A stretch of 38,049 nucleotides of DNA, taken from assembly GCA_900549705.1 (NCBI GenBank), contig URPI01000002.1, positions 1 to 38,049 on the forward strand, read 5' to 3'. Every line of letters begins with the position of its first letter. Position 1 is the first letter of the stretch. The DNA comes from an uncultured Eubacteriales bacterium. GTDB lineage: Bacteria > Bacillota > Clostridia > Oscillospirales > Oscillospiraceae. The position numbers and the translations under genes are program-made. Positions 1-7,008 of this stretch are shown here, piece after piece. The notes below the pieces were generated by a model that saw nothing but the letters and a program-made list of their open reading frames with translations, ran no database searches and was not told the origin of the DNA.

Positions 1-198
1 CACCGGTGTTTTTTTGCCAAAAGGGAGGGAGATGCCGAATGCAAAACGGTTATTTCCCTGGATTTTGATGGGTTGCGGGCAGAGCAGGATGGCTTCACTG
101 CCTGCCTTTTGACGCTTGAACTGAAAAAAGAATTACAATATTTTTCTGAAAATAATAAAAATTATTATTTCTGTATTGACATTGGGAAAAGTGTATGA
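1..198 (+). CDS. possible C-terminal tail of an upstream gene (partial, unrecognised)
   Basis: Frame 1 is open from the first base to a TGA at 196-198, giving 65 codons with no visible start, so it could be the end of a gene that begins outside the window. The residues (for example 'VISLDFDGLRAEQDG') match no family I recognise. The second half is AT-rich and runs into the promoter of the next gene, whose -35 box lies inside this frame. An open frame of this length by chance is quite possible. Apart from this frame and that promoter, nothing else is seen in bases 1-290. Confidence 0.25.
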   Translation, partial: HRCFFAKREGDAECKTVISLDFDGLRAEQDGFTACLLTLELKKELQYFSENNKNYYFCIDIGKSV

Positions 199-204
199 TA
201 CTAT
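176..204 (+). promoter_or_regulatory. promoter of the DapA-family gene
   Basis: TTGACA at 176-181 and TACTAT at 199-204 are separated by 17 bases, a good sigma-A type promoter. Transcription would start near 211 and give a leader of about 80 bases before the ATG at 291. The ribosome site AGGAGG lies at 278-283. Confidence 0.6.
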
Positions 205-290
205 GAGGACAACCGAGGCAGATGTTGTGAAAAATGACATGAGGCTGCGGCATAATAGAATATTCCTTTGAGGAATTAGGAGGAAGAAAC

Positions 291-1238
291 ATGAATCCCA
301 TGAAACCGGAAGAACTGCGTGAAGCGCTTAAAGGCATTTGCATCATCAGCATTACTCCTTTCAAAGAGGATGGTGCATTTGACTACGATGGCTACGCCAA
401 GAATCTGAATTACCTGCTGGCACACGGTCTGAACAAGTCCAATTCCACCATCGTCGTGGGTGGAAGTACCGGTGAATGCGGTGCAATGAGCCTGGATGAG
501 CGCAAGCAGGTTCTGGACTGTGCATTTGACGTGATTGGGGACAAGATTCCTATCATCGCCGGCTGCAACAGCACCAATGTGTGGGAGTCTGTGGCACTGG
601 CGCAGTATGCCGAATCCAAGGGTGCAGCCGGTGCGATGGCACTGTCTCCCTATTACTATCCCGCAAAGGATCAGGAGTGCATCTACCAGTTCTATAAGAC
701 GCTGGCAACGAATACGAACCTGGGCATCCTGCTGTACAACAACTTCGAGGTTATGCAGATTGACTGCCCGATTCCTGTGCTGAAGCGCTTGAAGGATGAT
801 TTCCCCAATGTTGTGGGTATGAAGGAGTGCACGCCCGCATTCTTCAAGATGACTCGTGTTGTGCAGGAAATCGGCGATAAGGTCAGCGTTGTGAATGGCC
901 ATGGCGAATTCCTGGAGCCCTATGCAGCAATGGCTGGCACCGCCGGATTCATTTCCAGTATGTCCAACTTTGCGCCGGAGAAGGCTGTTGCCATTTGGGA
1001 AGCCCGCAGCACCGGTGACTATGCCAAGGCCAAGGCAATTCGTGACACCATGGTTCCTTACATGGATTTGGCTTGCAAGTATTCCGCAATGGGCGGCGAA
1101 TACAAGGTCATTTCTCTGCTGAAGTACATCACTGACCTGGTGGGCAGCTGCGGCGGCTATCCCCGCATCCCCTGCGTCCCCCTGACCGAGGAGGAAAAGG
1201 CAGAGGTGCGCCAGGTGCTGGCTCAGCTCGACCTGTAA
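291..1238 (+). CDS. DapA/N-acetylneuraminate lyase family aldolase (Schiff-base class I)
   Basis: A 315-residue protein of the dihydrodipicolinate synthase / N-acetylneuraminate lyase superfamily. These are TIM-barrel aldolases that form a Schiff base between pyruvate and a lysine. Visible signatures are the substrate-carboxylate loop GGSTGE (57-62), the barrel tyrosine in 'ILLYNN' (Tyr149) and the Schiff-base lysine in 'VVGMKEC' (Lys178). Length is slightly above the usual 290-300. The start is fixed by AGGAGG seven bases upstream. The gene stands alone, with its own promoter and no lysine-pathway or sialic-acid genes nearby, so its substrate cannot be told. It could be a true DapA, but the YNVP motif of DapA is replaced by YNNF, which favours another member of the family. 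Its stop lies just 11 bases before a truncated integrase. Confidence 0.85.
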   Translation: MNPMKPEELREALKGICIISITPFKEDGAFDYDGYAKNLNYLLAHGLNKSNSTIVVGGSTGECGAMSLDERKQVLDCAFDVIGDKIPIIAGCNSTNVWESVALAQYAESKGAAGAMALSPYYYPAKDQECIYQFYKTLATNTNLGILLYNNFEVMQIDCPIPVLKRLKDDFPNVVGMKECTPAFFKMTRVVQEIGDKVSVVNGHGEFLEPYAAMAGTAGFISSMSNFAPEKAVAIWEARSTGDYAKAKAIRDTMVPYMDLACKYSAMGGEYKVISLLKYITDLVGSCGGYPRIPCVPLTEEEKAEVRQVLAQLDL

Positions 1239-1249
1239 ATTTCGGGAAA

Positions 1250-2242
1250 TTGGCGCATCATGGAATTATGCCGAAGCTGGGTCACTACAAGCTCACAGAG
1301 CTAAAGCCTGCCGTCCTCAATTCCTACTTTTCCTCTCTCACAAAAGACGGGGCCAGAAAGGACGGCAAGCCGGGCGGGTATTCCAAAGGTACGATTGCCA
1401 AGGCAAAGAACACCCTTTCTTCTGTTCTCAGTACAGCTGTAGAATGGGAGCTGATTGAAAAGAACCCGCTGGAACGGGTGCATTTTGAGGCGGCACCCAC
1501 CGCTGAAACGCTCAAGTTCTGGACACCGGAACAGTGCACTGCCTTTTGGGAATTTATCGAACAGCCCTATCAGGTCACTACCAAAGGTCACAGCAGGACC
1601 GATGATACGGGCATTCCCTACGAGGTGGGGGATCATACCCGGACAAAGGAGCTACAGGAGCAGTTAAAGGTATTCATCTACCTAGCGCTGTTCTCCGGTC
1701 TCCGCAAGTGGGAGCTGTTGGCGCTGGAATGGGCAGACATCGATTTTGAGAAGGACGTGGTGACGGTCTCCAAGTCTGTTGGGTACACCAAGGGGGAGTA
1801 GTTTGTCAAAGTGCCGAAGACGAAGCACGGCTTCCGCAAGGTTGCCATTCCCCATTTCCTCACCCTCCGGATTAAGGCCATGAAAACTGAGCGTCTCCGC
1901 TATCGGCTGAGCGTGGGGGATTACTGGCAGGGAGGAGAGTGGCTATTCGTTCAGGAGAACGGCAAGCTGATGAGCTACAGCACACCCTATCAGGCATTCC
2001 ATGATTCTATCCTCCGGTACAATGAAAGTCACAAGGAGCCATTGCCGGTGATTCCCCTGCATGGCCTCCGGCATACCTCCACCACACTGCTGATTGCAAA
2101 CAATCAGGGCATCCGTTCCGTGTCTGCCCGCCTGGGTCATGCGGAGACAAGCACCACCCTGAATATCTACACACACTTCCTGGAGTCCACCGATAAAAAG
2201 GCGGCGGACATTCTGGAAAATGTTTTGGTGAAACACGCCTAA
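1250..2242 (+). pseudogene. tyrosine recombinase (phage/ICE integrase) remnant: 5'-truncated with in-frame amber stop
   Basis: Reading 1250-2242 in one frame gives about 330 codons of a Tn916/phage-type tyrosine integrase, interrupted only by TAG at 1799-1801. The frame is the same on both sides, so this is a nonsense codon and not a frameshift. Upstream of 'MPKLGHYKLTEL' the usual N-terminal arm-binding domain and the start of the core-binding domain are missing. The frame instead runs back into the aldolase gene, and no ribosome site is present. Catalytic residues remain: Arg in 'SGLRKWELL', His/Arg in 'HGLRHTS', His in 'LGHAET' and nucleophile Tyr in 'LNIYTHF'. The gene points toward the 3' end of a tRNA-Thr gene 120 bases away, the normal place for a tRNA-targeting element. 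I infer a decayed element end; its cargo is gone or was deleted. Confidence 0.85.
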
Positions 2243-2255
2243 AAATAAAAAATTT

Positions 2256-2286
2256 CCGCTTCGGTACCCAAATAGTACCCAAGCGG
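2256..2286. repeat. short inverted and direct repeats downstream of the integrase remnant
   Basis: CCGCTT (2256-2261) and AAGCGG (2281-2286) form an inverted pair, and the enclosed bases repeat GTACCCAA twice at short distance. Small repeats of this sort lie between integrase genes and attachment sites as arm-type binding sites, but here that role is only inferred from position. Confidence 0.35.
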
Positions 2287-2321
2287 AGAATCAGCCGATT
2301 TTACAATGTTCAAAAAGTTAC

Positions 2322-2358
2322 AAAAACACCCGGTTTTACTAGAAAACCGGGTGTTTTT
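2322..2358 (-). terminator. terminator of tRNA-Thr (bidirectional)
   Basis: A perfect 16-bp inverted repeat (2322-2337 with 2343-2358, loop ACTAG) flanked by A and T runs on both sides, so it can work on either strand. It lies directly 3' of the tRNA gene and 80 bases after the integrase remnant. Confidence 0.85.
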
Positions 2359-2362
2359 CTGG

Positions 2363-2435
2363 AGCTAGTGACCTGACTCGAACAGGCGACCTTCTCATTA
2401 CGAGTGAGATGCACTACCGACTGTGCTACACTAGC
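2363..2435 (-). tRNA. tRNA-Thr (anticodon CGU)
   Basis: On the minus strand a complete 73-base cloverleaf can be drawn: acceptor GCTAGTG/CACTAGC, D stem GCAC/GTGC, anticodon stem TCTCA/TGAGA with loop CTCGTAA, five-base variable loop, and T stem GCCTG/CAGGT with loop TTCGAGT. Anticodon CGU reads ACG (Thr). The 3' CCA is not encoded and the discriminator base is U. It has its own strong promoter and terminator. Its 3' half faces the integrase remnant, so it is the likely former attachment site. Confidence 0.95.
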
Positions 2436-2453
2436 ATCACAGGAAGCTAGTTA

Positions 2454-2482
2454 ATTATAGCGGAAAATCCTGTGATTGTCAA
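2454..2482 (-). promoter_or_regulatory. promoter of tRNA-Thr
   Basis: On the minus strand TTGACA (2477-2482) and TATAAT (2454-2459) are separated by 17 bases, a perfect consensus. The expected start is a few bases before the tRNA 5' end at 2435. Confidence 0.85.
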
Positions 2483-2489
2483 CCCTTTT

Positions 2490-3053
2490 TTAGAGCTGGA
2501 TGCCTAGCTCCTGGACTTTTGCCCGCAGGGAAAGCAAATCTTCAAAGGTTTCGGGACGCTTCATGGGGTCTCTGAGCAGTGCAGAGGGGTGGTAAAGGGC
2601 AGTCATCCACATATTGCCGCGTCTGACCCAGGTACCATGTTCCCTTGTAATGCGGTATTTTCCGTCAATCAGGCGCATCGCGGCAATTCTGCCCAGGCAG
2701 ACAATGATCTTCGGCTTGATGAGGGTTACCTGATTGCGCAGGAATCCAATGCAGGCATCCTGCTCTGCTTCCTGAGGATCGCGGTTATGGGGCGGGCGGC
2801 ATTTGACAATGTTTGCAATATAGCAATTGGTTCGGTCAATATCGATAATACTCAGCATATCATCCAGCAGTTTTCCTGCCGGGCCGACAAAAGGCTCTCC
2901 CAGCAAATCCTCTTGCTCACCGGGGCCTTCTCCCACAAACAGGATGTCTGCATCCCGTTTTCCAACGCCAAACACCACATGATGCCGGGTTTCGCACAGA
3001 CCACAGCCCCGGCACGATAGGCAGCTTTCCTCCAGCGATGTCCAGTCAAGCAT
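2490..3053 (-). CDS. uracil-DNA glycosylase, family 4 (Fe-S)
   Basis: A 187-residue family 4 uracil-DNA glycosylase, which removes uracil from DNA as the first step of base excision repair. Motif 1 is GEGPG (41-45), family GEAPG-like. The four cluster cysteines are in 'CGLC' (17, 20), 'VKCRPP' (85) and 'DACIGF' (101). The C-terminal 'YHPSALL' supplies the conserved histidine (155). Length is typical. Its ATG shares one base with the stop of the upstream carboxypeptidase-like gene (TGATG), so the two are translationally coupled. Exonuclease III, which would process the resulting abasic site, lies divergently 1.7 kb away. Confidence 0.93.
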   Translation of the reverse strand: MLDWTSLEESCLSCRGCGLCETRHHVVFGVGKRDADILFVGEGPGEQEDLLGEPFVGPAGKLLDDMLSIIDIDRTNCYIANIVKCRPPHNRDPQEAEQDACIGFLRNQVTLIKPKIIVCLGRIAAMRLIDGKYRITREHGTWVRRGNMWMTALYHPSALLRDPMKRPETFEDLLSLRAKVQELGIQL

Positions 3054-4522
3054 CAGTAATCGCGCCTCCTCTGCTGGCTTCTGCGTCGTCTGACTCTGGC
3101 GCGGCGGCGCATTCGGAGCACATTATTGATCACCAGATAACCGCCTACTGCTACCAATGCTGTCAGGCAGAAAATCAGTGCAAATTTAGAAAGTCGAGAT
3201 TCCGAGTCGCTTCGGTCAGCGCCGCCCAGAATGGACAGCCCCGTGTCGGTGGATTTGCGGATATCCTGCATGGAATATAGCTCCGCTTCGTGTAAGCAGG
3301 TGTTGCGATACCAAACCTGCACTGTGGCCACCATATCGCCCTTTGTAATGGGCGCGGTCAGACCGGTGTCGGTGTATTCCATGATGAGGTTATCCATGTG
3401 GGCATCGTTGGGCAGAATGGTGTCCAAATCCAGGTGGGGCTCTGCTACCATGTCGTTGTCTGCACCGGAAACATGAAACTGCTTGAGCGCCTGCCCATTA
3501 TACAAAATCCGGGTTGCCTTGAAGTTGCTGTAAACATAATTCATGAGGGTCTGGGCTTCTTCAAAGTTACCGTATACTTTAACCTGCCAACCATTTTCAT
3601 AGTACTGACGGGTGCAGCCCAGGACGACAAAAACCATGTCCATATTGTGATAGTTGGCAGTCCACACGAGGCTTGCGCCGGTGCCTGTGGAATAGCTCTG
3701 GAAACCGCCGTTGACCTTCTGATCATAAAACTTGGTGATGTTCGTACTGTAAACAAAATAGTTAGTGGATTCCACCACACGCTCATCAGAGCGGTTGGTT
3801 GCGGGAACGGTGTACTTCTGTGCAGAGAAGAGTTCCTTGAATTTCTCGTTTTTGATGCACTCCATGGTGATGCGGGCCATATCTCTGGCAGTGGTGTAGG
3901 CCTGGCCGCTGTCGCCGCCGTAGACGTTGGTGAAATTCGTGTTGGTGCAGCCCATCTGCCGGACGCGGGCGTTCATCTTTTCTACAAAGGCTTCCGTGTT
4001 GCCGGACACCCGTTCCGACAGAACGATGCAGGCGTCACTGGCGTTGGCCAACACAACGCAGTATAGCAAGTCTTCAACCGACAGCTGTTCGTCATTTTTC
4101 AGGTTCACATGCTGCTGACCGGAGGGGAAACGCTTGTTGTTGGTGACCGTGACAATGTCATCCATATTGCAGTATTCCAGTGTCAGCAGCATGGTGACCA
4201 TTTTGGCAAGGCCGCCAACGGGAAGCCTGGTATCGGGGTTCATGGAATACACCAGCGTTCCGGTGTTCCGCTCGAAGGCAAAGGCCGCCTGGGCGGTGTC
4301 CAGCCGCCGTTCCGAGCCTGCCAACGGGACATAGCCATCCACGGTGCGGCAGCCATTGAGGATGCACACACTGCCAAAGGCAAGGTCAATGTTGGCCGAT
4401 GGTCCATCTACGGCCACATAACGGGTTTCCGTCGGTACTTCTTCGGCAAAAGCAACTTGCGCCATGCAGAAGAAAACCAACAGCAAACATAATAAACGGG
4501 ATGAAACGGAATGCTTTTTCAT
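3053..4522 (-). CDS. D,D-carboxypeptidase (PBP5/DacF-like) with all catalytic motifs altered; probable pseudoenzyme
   Basis: A 489-residue secreted, membrane-anchored protein with the fold of serine-type D-Ala-D-Ala carboxypeptidases. An N-terminal signal peptide ends near 'AQVAFAEE'. The penicillin-binding domain follows, then a PBP5_C-like domain, one membrane helix near the end ('FALIFCLTALVAVGGYLVI') and an Arg-rich cytoplasmic tail. The surrounding sequence aligns well with the family ('RLPxxxxxKMVT', 'LLY', 'SDERVVEST'), but all three active-site motifs are changed. SxxK is GLAK (Gly104 for the nucleophile Ser, Lys107 kept), SxN is NAS (160-162) and KTG is FQS (274-276). The start is the ATG at 4522 with GAGGAG at 4527-4532; a TTG at 4534 overlaps that site and is unlikely. 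First gene of an operon with the UDG. A structural, substrate-binding or regulatory role is more likely than peptidase activity. Confidence 0.88.
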   Translation of the reverse strand: MKKHSVSSRLLCLLLVFFCMAQVAFAEEVPTETRYVAVDGPSANIDLAFGSVCILNGCRTVDGYVPLAGSERRLDTAQAAFAFERNTGTLVYSMNPDTRLPVGGLAKMVTMLLTLEYCNMDDIVTVTNNKRFPSGQQHVNLKNDEQLSVEDLLYCVVLANASDACIVLSERVSGNTEAFVEKMNARVRQMGCTNTNFTNVYGGDSGQAYTTARDMARITMECIKNEKFKELFSAQKYTVPATNRSDERVVESTNYFVYSTNITKFYDQKVNGGFQSYSTGTGASLVWTANYHNMDMVFVVLGCTRQYYENGWQVKVYGNFEEAQTLMNYVYSNFKATRILYNGQALKQFHVSGADNDMVAEPHLDLDTILPNDAHMDNLIMEYTDTGLTAPITKGDMVATVQVWYRNTCLHEAELYSMQDIRKSTDTGLSILGGADRSDSESRLSKFALIFCLTALVAVGGYLVINNVLRMRRRARVRRRRSQQRRRDY

Positions 4523-4551
4523 AATTCTCCTCAAAGTAGGGCAGACCGGTC

Positions 4552-4580
4552 TTGCCCGGCCACAGAAAATCGTGTATAAT
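4552..4580 (+). promoter_or_regulatory. candidate promoter of exonuclease III gene
   Basis: TTGCCC (4552-4557), 17 bases, then TATAAT (4575-4580). The -35 box is only partly consensus. The leader would be about 135 bases and contains an inverted repeat (AAATCCC 4592-4598 with GGGATTT 4607-4613). It overlaps the 5' leader of the divergent carboxypeptidase-like gene. Confidence 0.45.
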
Positions 4581-4618
4581 TAGAAACAATCAAATCCCCG
4601 ATGAGTGGGATTTCTGGT

Positions 4619-4647
4619 ATTATACCAGCTTTTTTGGATTGCGTCAA
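4619..4647 (-). promoter_or_regulatory. promoter of the carboxypeptidase-like/UDG operon
   Basis: On the minus strand TTGACG (4642-4647), 17 bases, TATAAT (4619-4624). The start would be near 4612, giving a leader of about 90 bases before the ATG at 4522. Confidence 0.75.
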
Positions 4648-4721
4648 TGAATAACTTGCGGTGTGGTACGCTCTGAAACAATGAAATGGAGCCTGCACCG
4701 CGCTCAATGGAGGAAAAATAG

Positions 4722-5474
4722 GTGAAATTTGTTTCTTGGAATGTCAACGGCCTGCGTGCTTGCATCGGCAAGGGCTTTTTGGATTATTTTATGGGAACGG
4801 ATGCGGATGTTTTCTGCCTACAGGAGACAAAGCTCTCTGACGGCCAGCTTTCCCTGGAGCTGCCCGGTTACCGCCTGTATTGGAACTATGCCGACAAAAA
4901 GGGCTATTCCGGTACGGCAGTTTTTGTAAAAGAGGAGCCCGTTTCTGTTACCTATGGTGTCGGTGTGCCGGAGCTGGACACCGAGGGAAGAATGATTACA
5001 TTGGAATATCCGAATTTTTATTTGGTTACCTGCTATACGCCCAATGCCCAGCGGGAGCTTGCCCGCATTGACCATCGCCTGAACTGGGACGAAGCCTTCC
5101 GCGCAAGGCTGACGGAGTTGGATGCCAATAAGCCGGTGATTGTCTGCGGTGATTTGAATGTTGCCCACAAGGAGATTGACCTGAAAAATCCCGCCGCCAA
5201 TCGTGGAAACGCAGGTTTTTCCGACCAGGAGCGGGAGAGTTTTCAAAAAACGCTGGATTTGGGATTTACGGACAGCTTCCGGTATCTCCATCCCGAGGAA
5301 ACCGGTGCTTACAGCTGGTGGAGCTATATGTTCCACGCCCGGGAGAAGAATGCCGGATGGCGTATTGACTATTTTCTGGTTTCTAACCGTGCTGCTTCTC
5401 AAATTCGGGAGGCAAACATCCGCTCAGAAATTCTGGGATCAGACCATTGTCCGGTGGAGCTGGTGCTGGACTAA
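4722..5474 (+). CDS. xth: exodeoxyribonuclease III (AP endonuclease)
   Basis: A 250-residue member of the ExoIII/APE1 endonuclease-exonuclease-phosphatase fold, cleaving DNA 5' of abasic sites and trimming 3' ends in base excision repair. Visible motifs are 'SWNVNGLRA' near the N-terminus, the metal-binding Glu in 'LQETKL' (Glu35), 'CGDLNVAHKEIDL' in the centre, 'WRIDYFLVS' and the catalytic Asp-His in 'LGSDHCPVEL' at the C-terminus. Length fits the family. The start is GTG at 4722, chosen because GGAGG (4709-4713) is eight bases upstream and the next ATG would cut the first beta strand. It converges on the Crp/Fnr regulator with only 11 bases between stops and no terminator visible. Confidence 0.95.
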   Translation: MKFVSWNVNGLRACIGKGFLDYFMGTDADVFCLQETKLSDGQLSLELPGYRLYWNYADKKGYSGTAVFVKEEPVSVTYGVGVPELDTEGRMITLEYPNFYLVTCYTPNAQRELARIDHRLNWDEAFRARLTELDANKPVIVCGDLNVAHKEIDLKNPAANRGNAGFSDQERESFQKTLDLGFTDSFRYLHPEETGAYSWWSYMFHAREKNAGWRIDYFLVSNRAASQIREANIRSEILGSDHCPVELVLD

Positions 5475-5485
5475 CGAAGCGTATG

Positions 5486-6157
5486 TTATCGCTCCTGCGT
5501 GTGCAAAGTAAAGTGGCTTTTGTGGAAATCCAGCAGCCTCTCATCCCGCATTTTTCCAAGCTCCAGGGATAGGCCGCTGCGTTCCACGGCCAGAAAATCT
5601 GCCAATTGCTGCCGGGTGAAGGGAATGTCGAATTCCAGGCTGTTGTGGTGCTGTGCCTCTGCCGAGAGGTAGGACATGAGCTTTGCCCGCGTTGTACGCT
5701 GACCCATATGGGTCAGCTTTTCGTTTAAGCGGAGGTTTTTGCCGGCTAAATCCTCCAATAGATTTCGCAGAACGAGGCTGTGATGGCTGCAATTGGAGGG
5801 GCACATGGTGAGAATGCGCCCCACGTTCATGGTGAGCACGGTGACCTCCGTTTGGGCAAGCACACTGACGTTGATGGCACTGCCTGGGACACAGGCAAAG
5901 GAAACCGCATAGGTCTGCCCCGGACCCAGCTTTGATAAAATGTTCCGATTGCCCCAGATGTCCTCCTGGAGAATCATGACGGTTCCGGAGAGAATCAGCC
6001 CAATGGAATCCACGCTGCCACCGGCGCGCAGCAAAAAGGAATCCTTTGGAAAATCCATTTGCCGCGCCCCCAGACAGCTGAGCATTGCAGTCAATTCTTC
6101 TTCGGATACCCCGGAAAAGAGACGGGAGTTGCGGATTACTGATAAAAAATCATTCAT
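5486..6157 (-). CDS. Crp/Fnr-family transcriptional regulator, HcpR-like by context
   Basis: A 223-residue regulator. An N-terminal cyclic-nucleotide-type beta-roll (about 5-120, 'FLLRAGGSVDSIGLILSGTV') is followed by the long dimer helix and a winged-helix DNA-binding domain, with the recognition region 'TRQQLADFLAVERSGLSLEL'. There is no Fnr-type N-terminal Cys cluster. The start is the ATG at 6157, preceded by GAAGGA; an in-frame upstream ATG at 6190 lies inside the operator and is less likely. It is divergent from a ferredoxin-like gene and hcp, the usual place of HcpR-type regulators that control hybrid-cluster protein during nitric oxide or nitrite stress. The assignment to HcpR rests on this context and not on sequence identity. 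Confidence 0.88.
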   Translation of the reverse strand: MNDFLSVIRNSRLFSGVSEEELTAMLSCLGARQMDFPKDSFLLRAGGSVDSIGLILSGTVMILQEDIWGNRNILSKLGPGQTYAVSFACVPGSAINVSVLAQTEVTVLTMNVGRILTMCPSNCSHHSLVLRNLLEDLAGKNLRLNEKLTHMGQRTTRAKLMSYLSAEAQHHNSLEFDIPFTRQQLADFLAVERSGLSLELGKMRDERLLDFHKSHFTLHTQER

Positions 6158-6170
6158 GTAAATTCCTTCT

Positions 6171-6212
6171 GTTGAAAATTCAACCGACATATCCTCTGCA
6201 TTATATTATAAT
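6171..6212 (+). promoter_or_regulatory. Crp/Fnr-type operator and promoter of the ferredoxin-hcp operon
   Basis: GTTGAA-AA-TTCAAC at 6171-6184 is a perfect two-fold palindrome of the Crp/Fnr half-site type. A TATAAT lies at 6207-6212 and no good -35 box is present. Taking the start seven bases after the -10 box puts the palindrome centre at about -41.5, the classical position for class II activation. For the divergent regulator, likely -10 boxes (6200-6205 or 6205-6210 on the minus strand) place the same palindrome just downstream of its start, consistent with autorepression. Confidence 0.7.
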
Positions 6213-6303
6213 CTGGGCGTAGATGCAAGCATGAAACAAAAATTCCAGCAGGTGAGAGAAACACTTCCTGCAATTATCATAACATTTTAAGGGGAAATTA
6301 ACC

Positions 6304-6996
6304 ATGAAACGACGAATTATTGAAATCGACAAAGAAAAATGCAATGGCTGCGGCGCTTGCGCTGCGGCCTGTCACGAGGGTGCTATCGCCATGGTGGACG
6401 GAAAGGCGCAGTTGATGCGGGATGATTATTGCGATGGCTTCGGTGACTGTCTGCCCGCCTGTCCTGCTGGTGCCATTTCCTTTGTGGAGCGGGAAGCGGC
6501 AGCCTATGACGAAGCAGCTGTTTTGGCCAACAAGCAAAAGAATGCAGCATCAGCGCCCCATGGATGCCCGAGTAAGCAGATGCGCAGCTTTACTCGTGCT
6601 GAGGAGCCGGTCAGTGCTCTGAAGCCCGTCAGTAGACTTTCCCAGTGGCCGGTGCAAATCAAATTGGTTCCCACCAGTGCGCCCTTCTTCCAAGGTGCCA
6701 AGCTATTGATTGCCGCCGACTGTACTGCCTATGCCTACGCTGCCTTCCACGAGGAGTTTATAAAGGGACGCATTACGTTGGTGGGCTGCCCGAAGCTGGA
6801 CAGCGTGGACTACACAGAAAAGCTGACAGAGATTATCAGAAACAACGATATTCAAAGCGTTACGGTTGTCCGCATGGAGGTTCCCTGCTGCGGCGGACTG
6901 GAACGCGCCGCAAAGACGGCACTGCAAGACAGCGGGAAGTTTATTCCCTGGCAGGTGGTAACCATTTCTGTTGATGGCAGAATTCTGGACAGATAA
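6304..6996 (+). CDS. 4Fe-4S ferredoxin-type protein, hcp partner
   Basis: A 230-residue cytoplasmic iron-sulfur protein, probably the electron donor for the downstream hybrid-cluster protein. The N-terminal bacterial-ferredoxin module has a full cluster motif (CNGCGACAAAC, 13-23) and a second motif, CDGFGDCLPAC, that lacks the usual middle cysteine, so the second cluster may be altered or absent. The rest of the protein has further cysteines ('DCTAYAY', 'VGCPKLD', 'VPCCGGLE') in a domain common to ferredoxin-like proteins beside hcp in Clostridia. The start has AGGGG upstream. hcp follows after 12 bases, so they form one operon. Confidence 0.85.
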   Translation: MKRRIIEIDKEKCNGCGACAAACHEGAIAMVDGKAQLMRDDYCDGFGDCLPACPAGAISFVEREAAAYDEAAVLANKQKNAASAPHGCPSKQMRSFTRAEEPVSALKPVSRLSQWPVQIKLVPTSAPFFQGAKLLIAADCTAYAYAAFHEEFIKGRITLVGCPKLDSVDYTEKLTEIIRNNDIQSVTVVRMEVPCCGGLERAAKTALQDSGKFIPWQVVTISVDGRILDR

Positions 6997-7008
6997 TAAG
7001 GAGATTTT

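Noticed and set aside
1239..1260. Second attachment-site copy (duplicate of the tRNA-Thr 3' end) at the left edge of the integrase remnant
   Set aside because: No match to the tRNA 3' end was found here by eye; a short or diverged copy further left cannot be excluded.
1799..1801. Frameshift or programmed recoding in the integrase
   Set aside because: Both halves are in the same frame, separated only by TAG, and the 5' end is also missing, so a decayed gene is simpler than readthrough or recoding.
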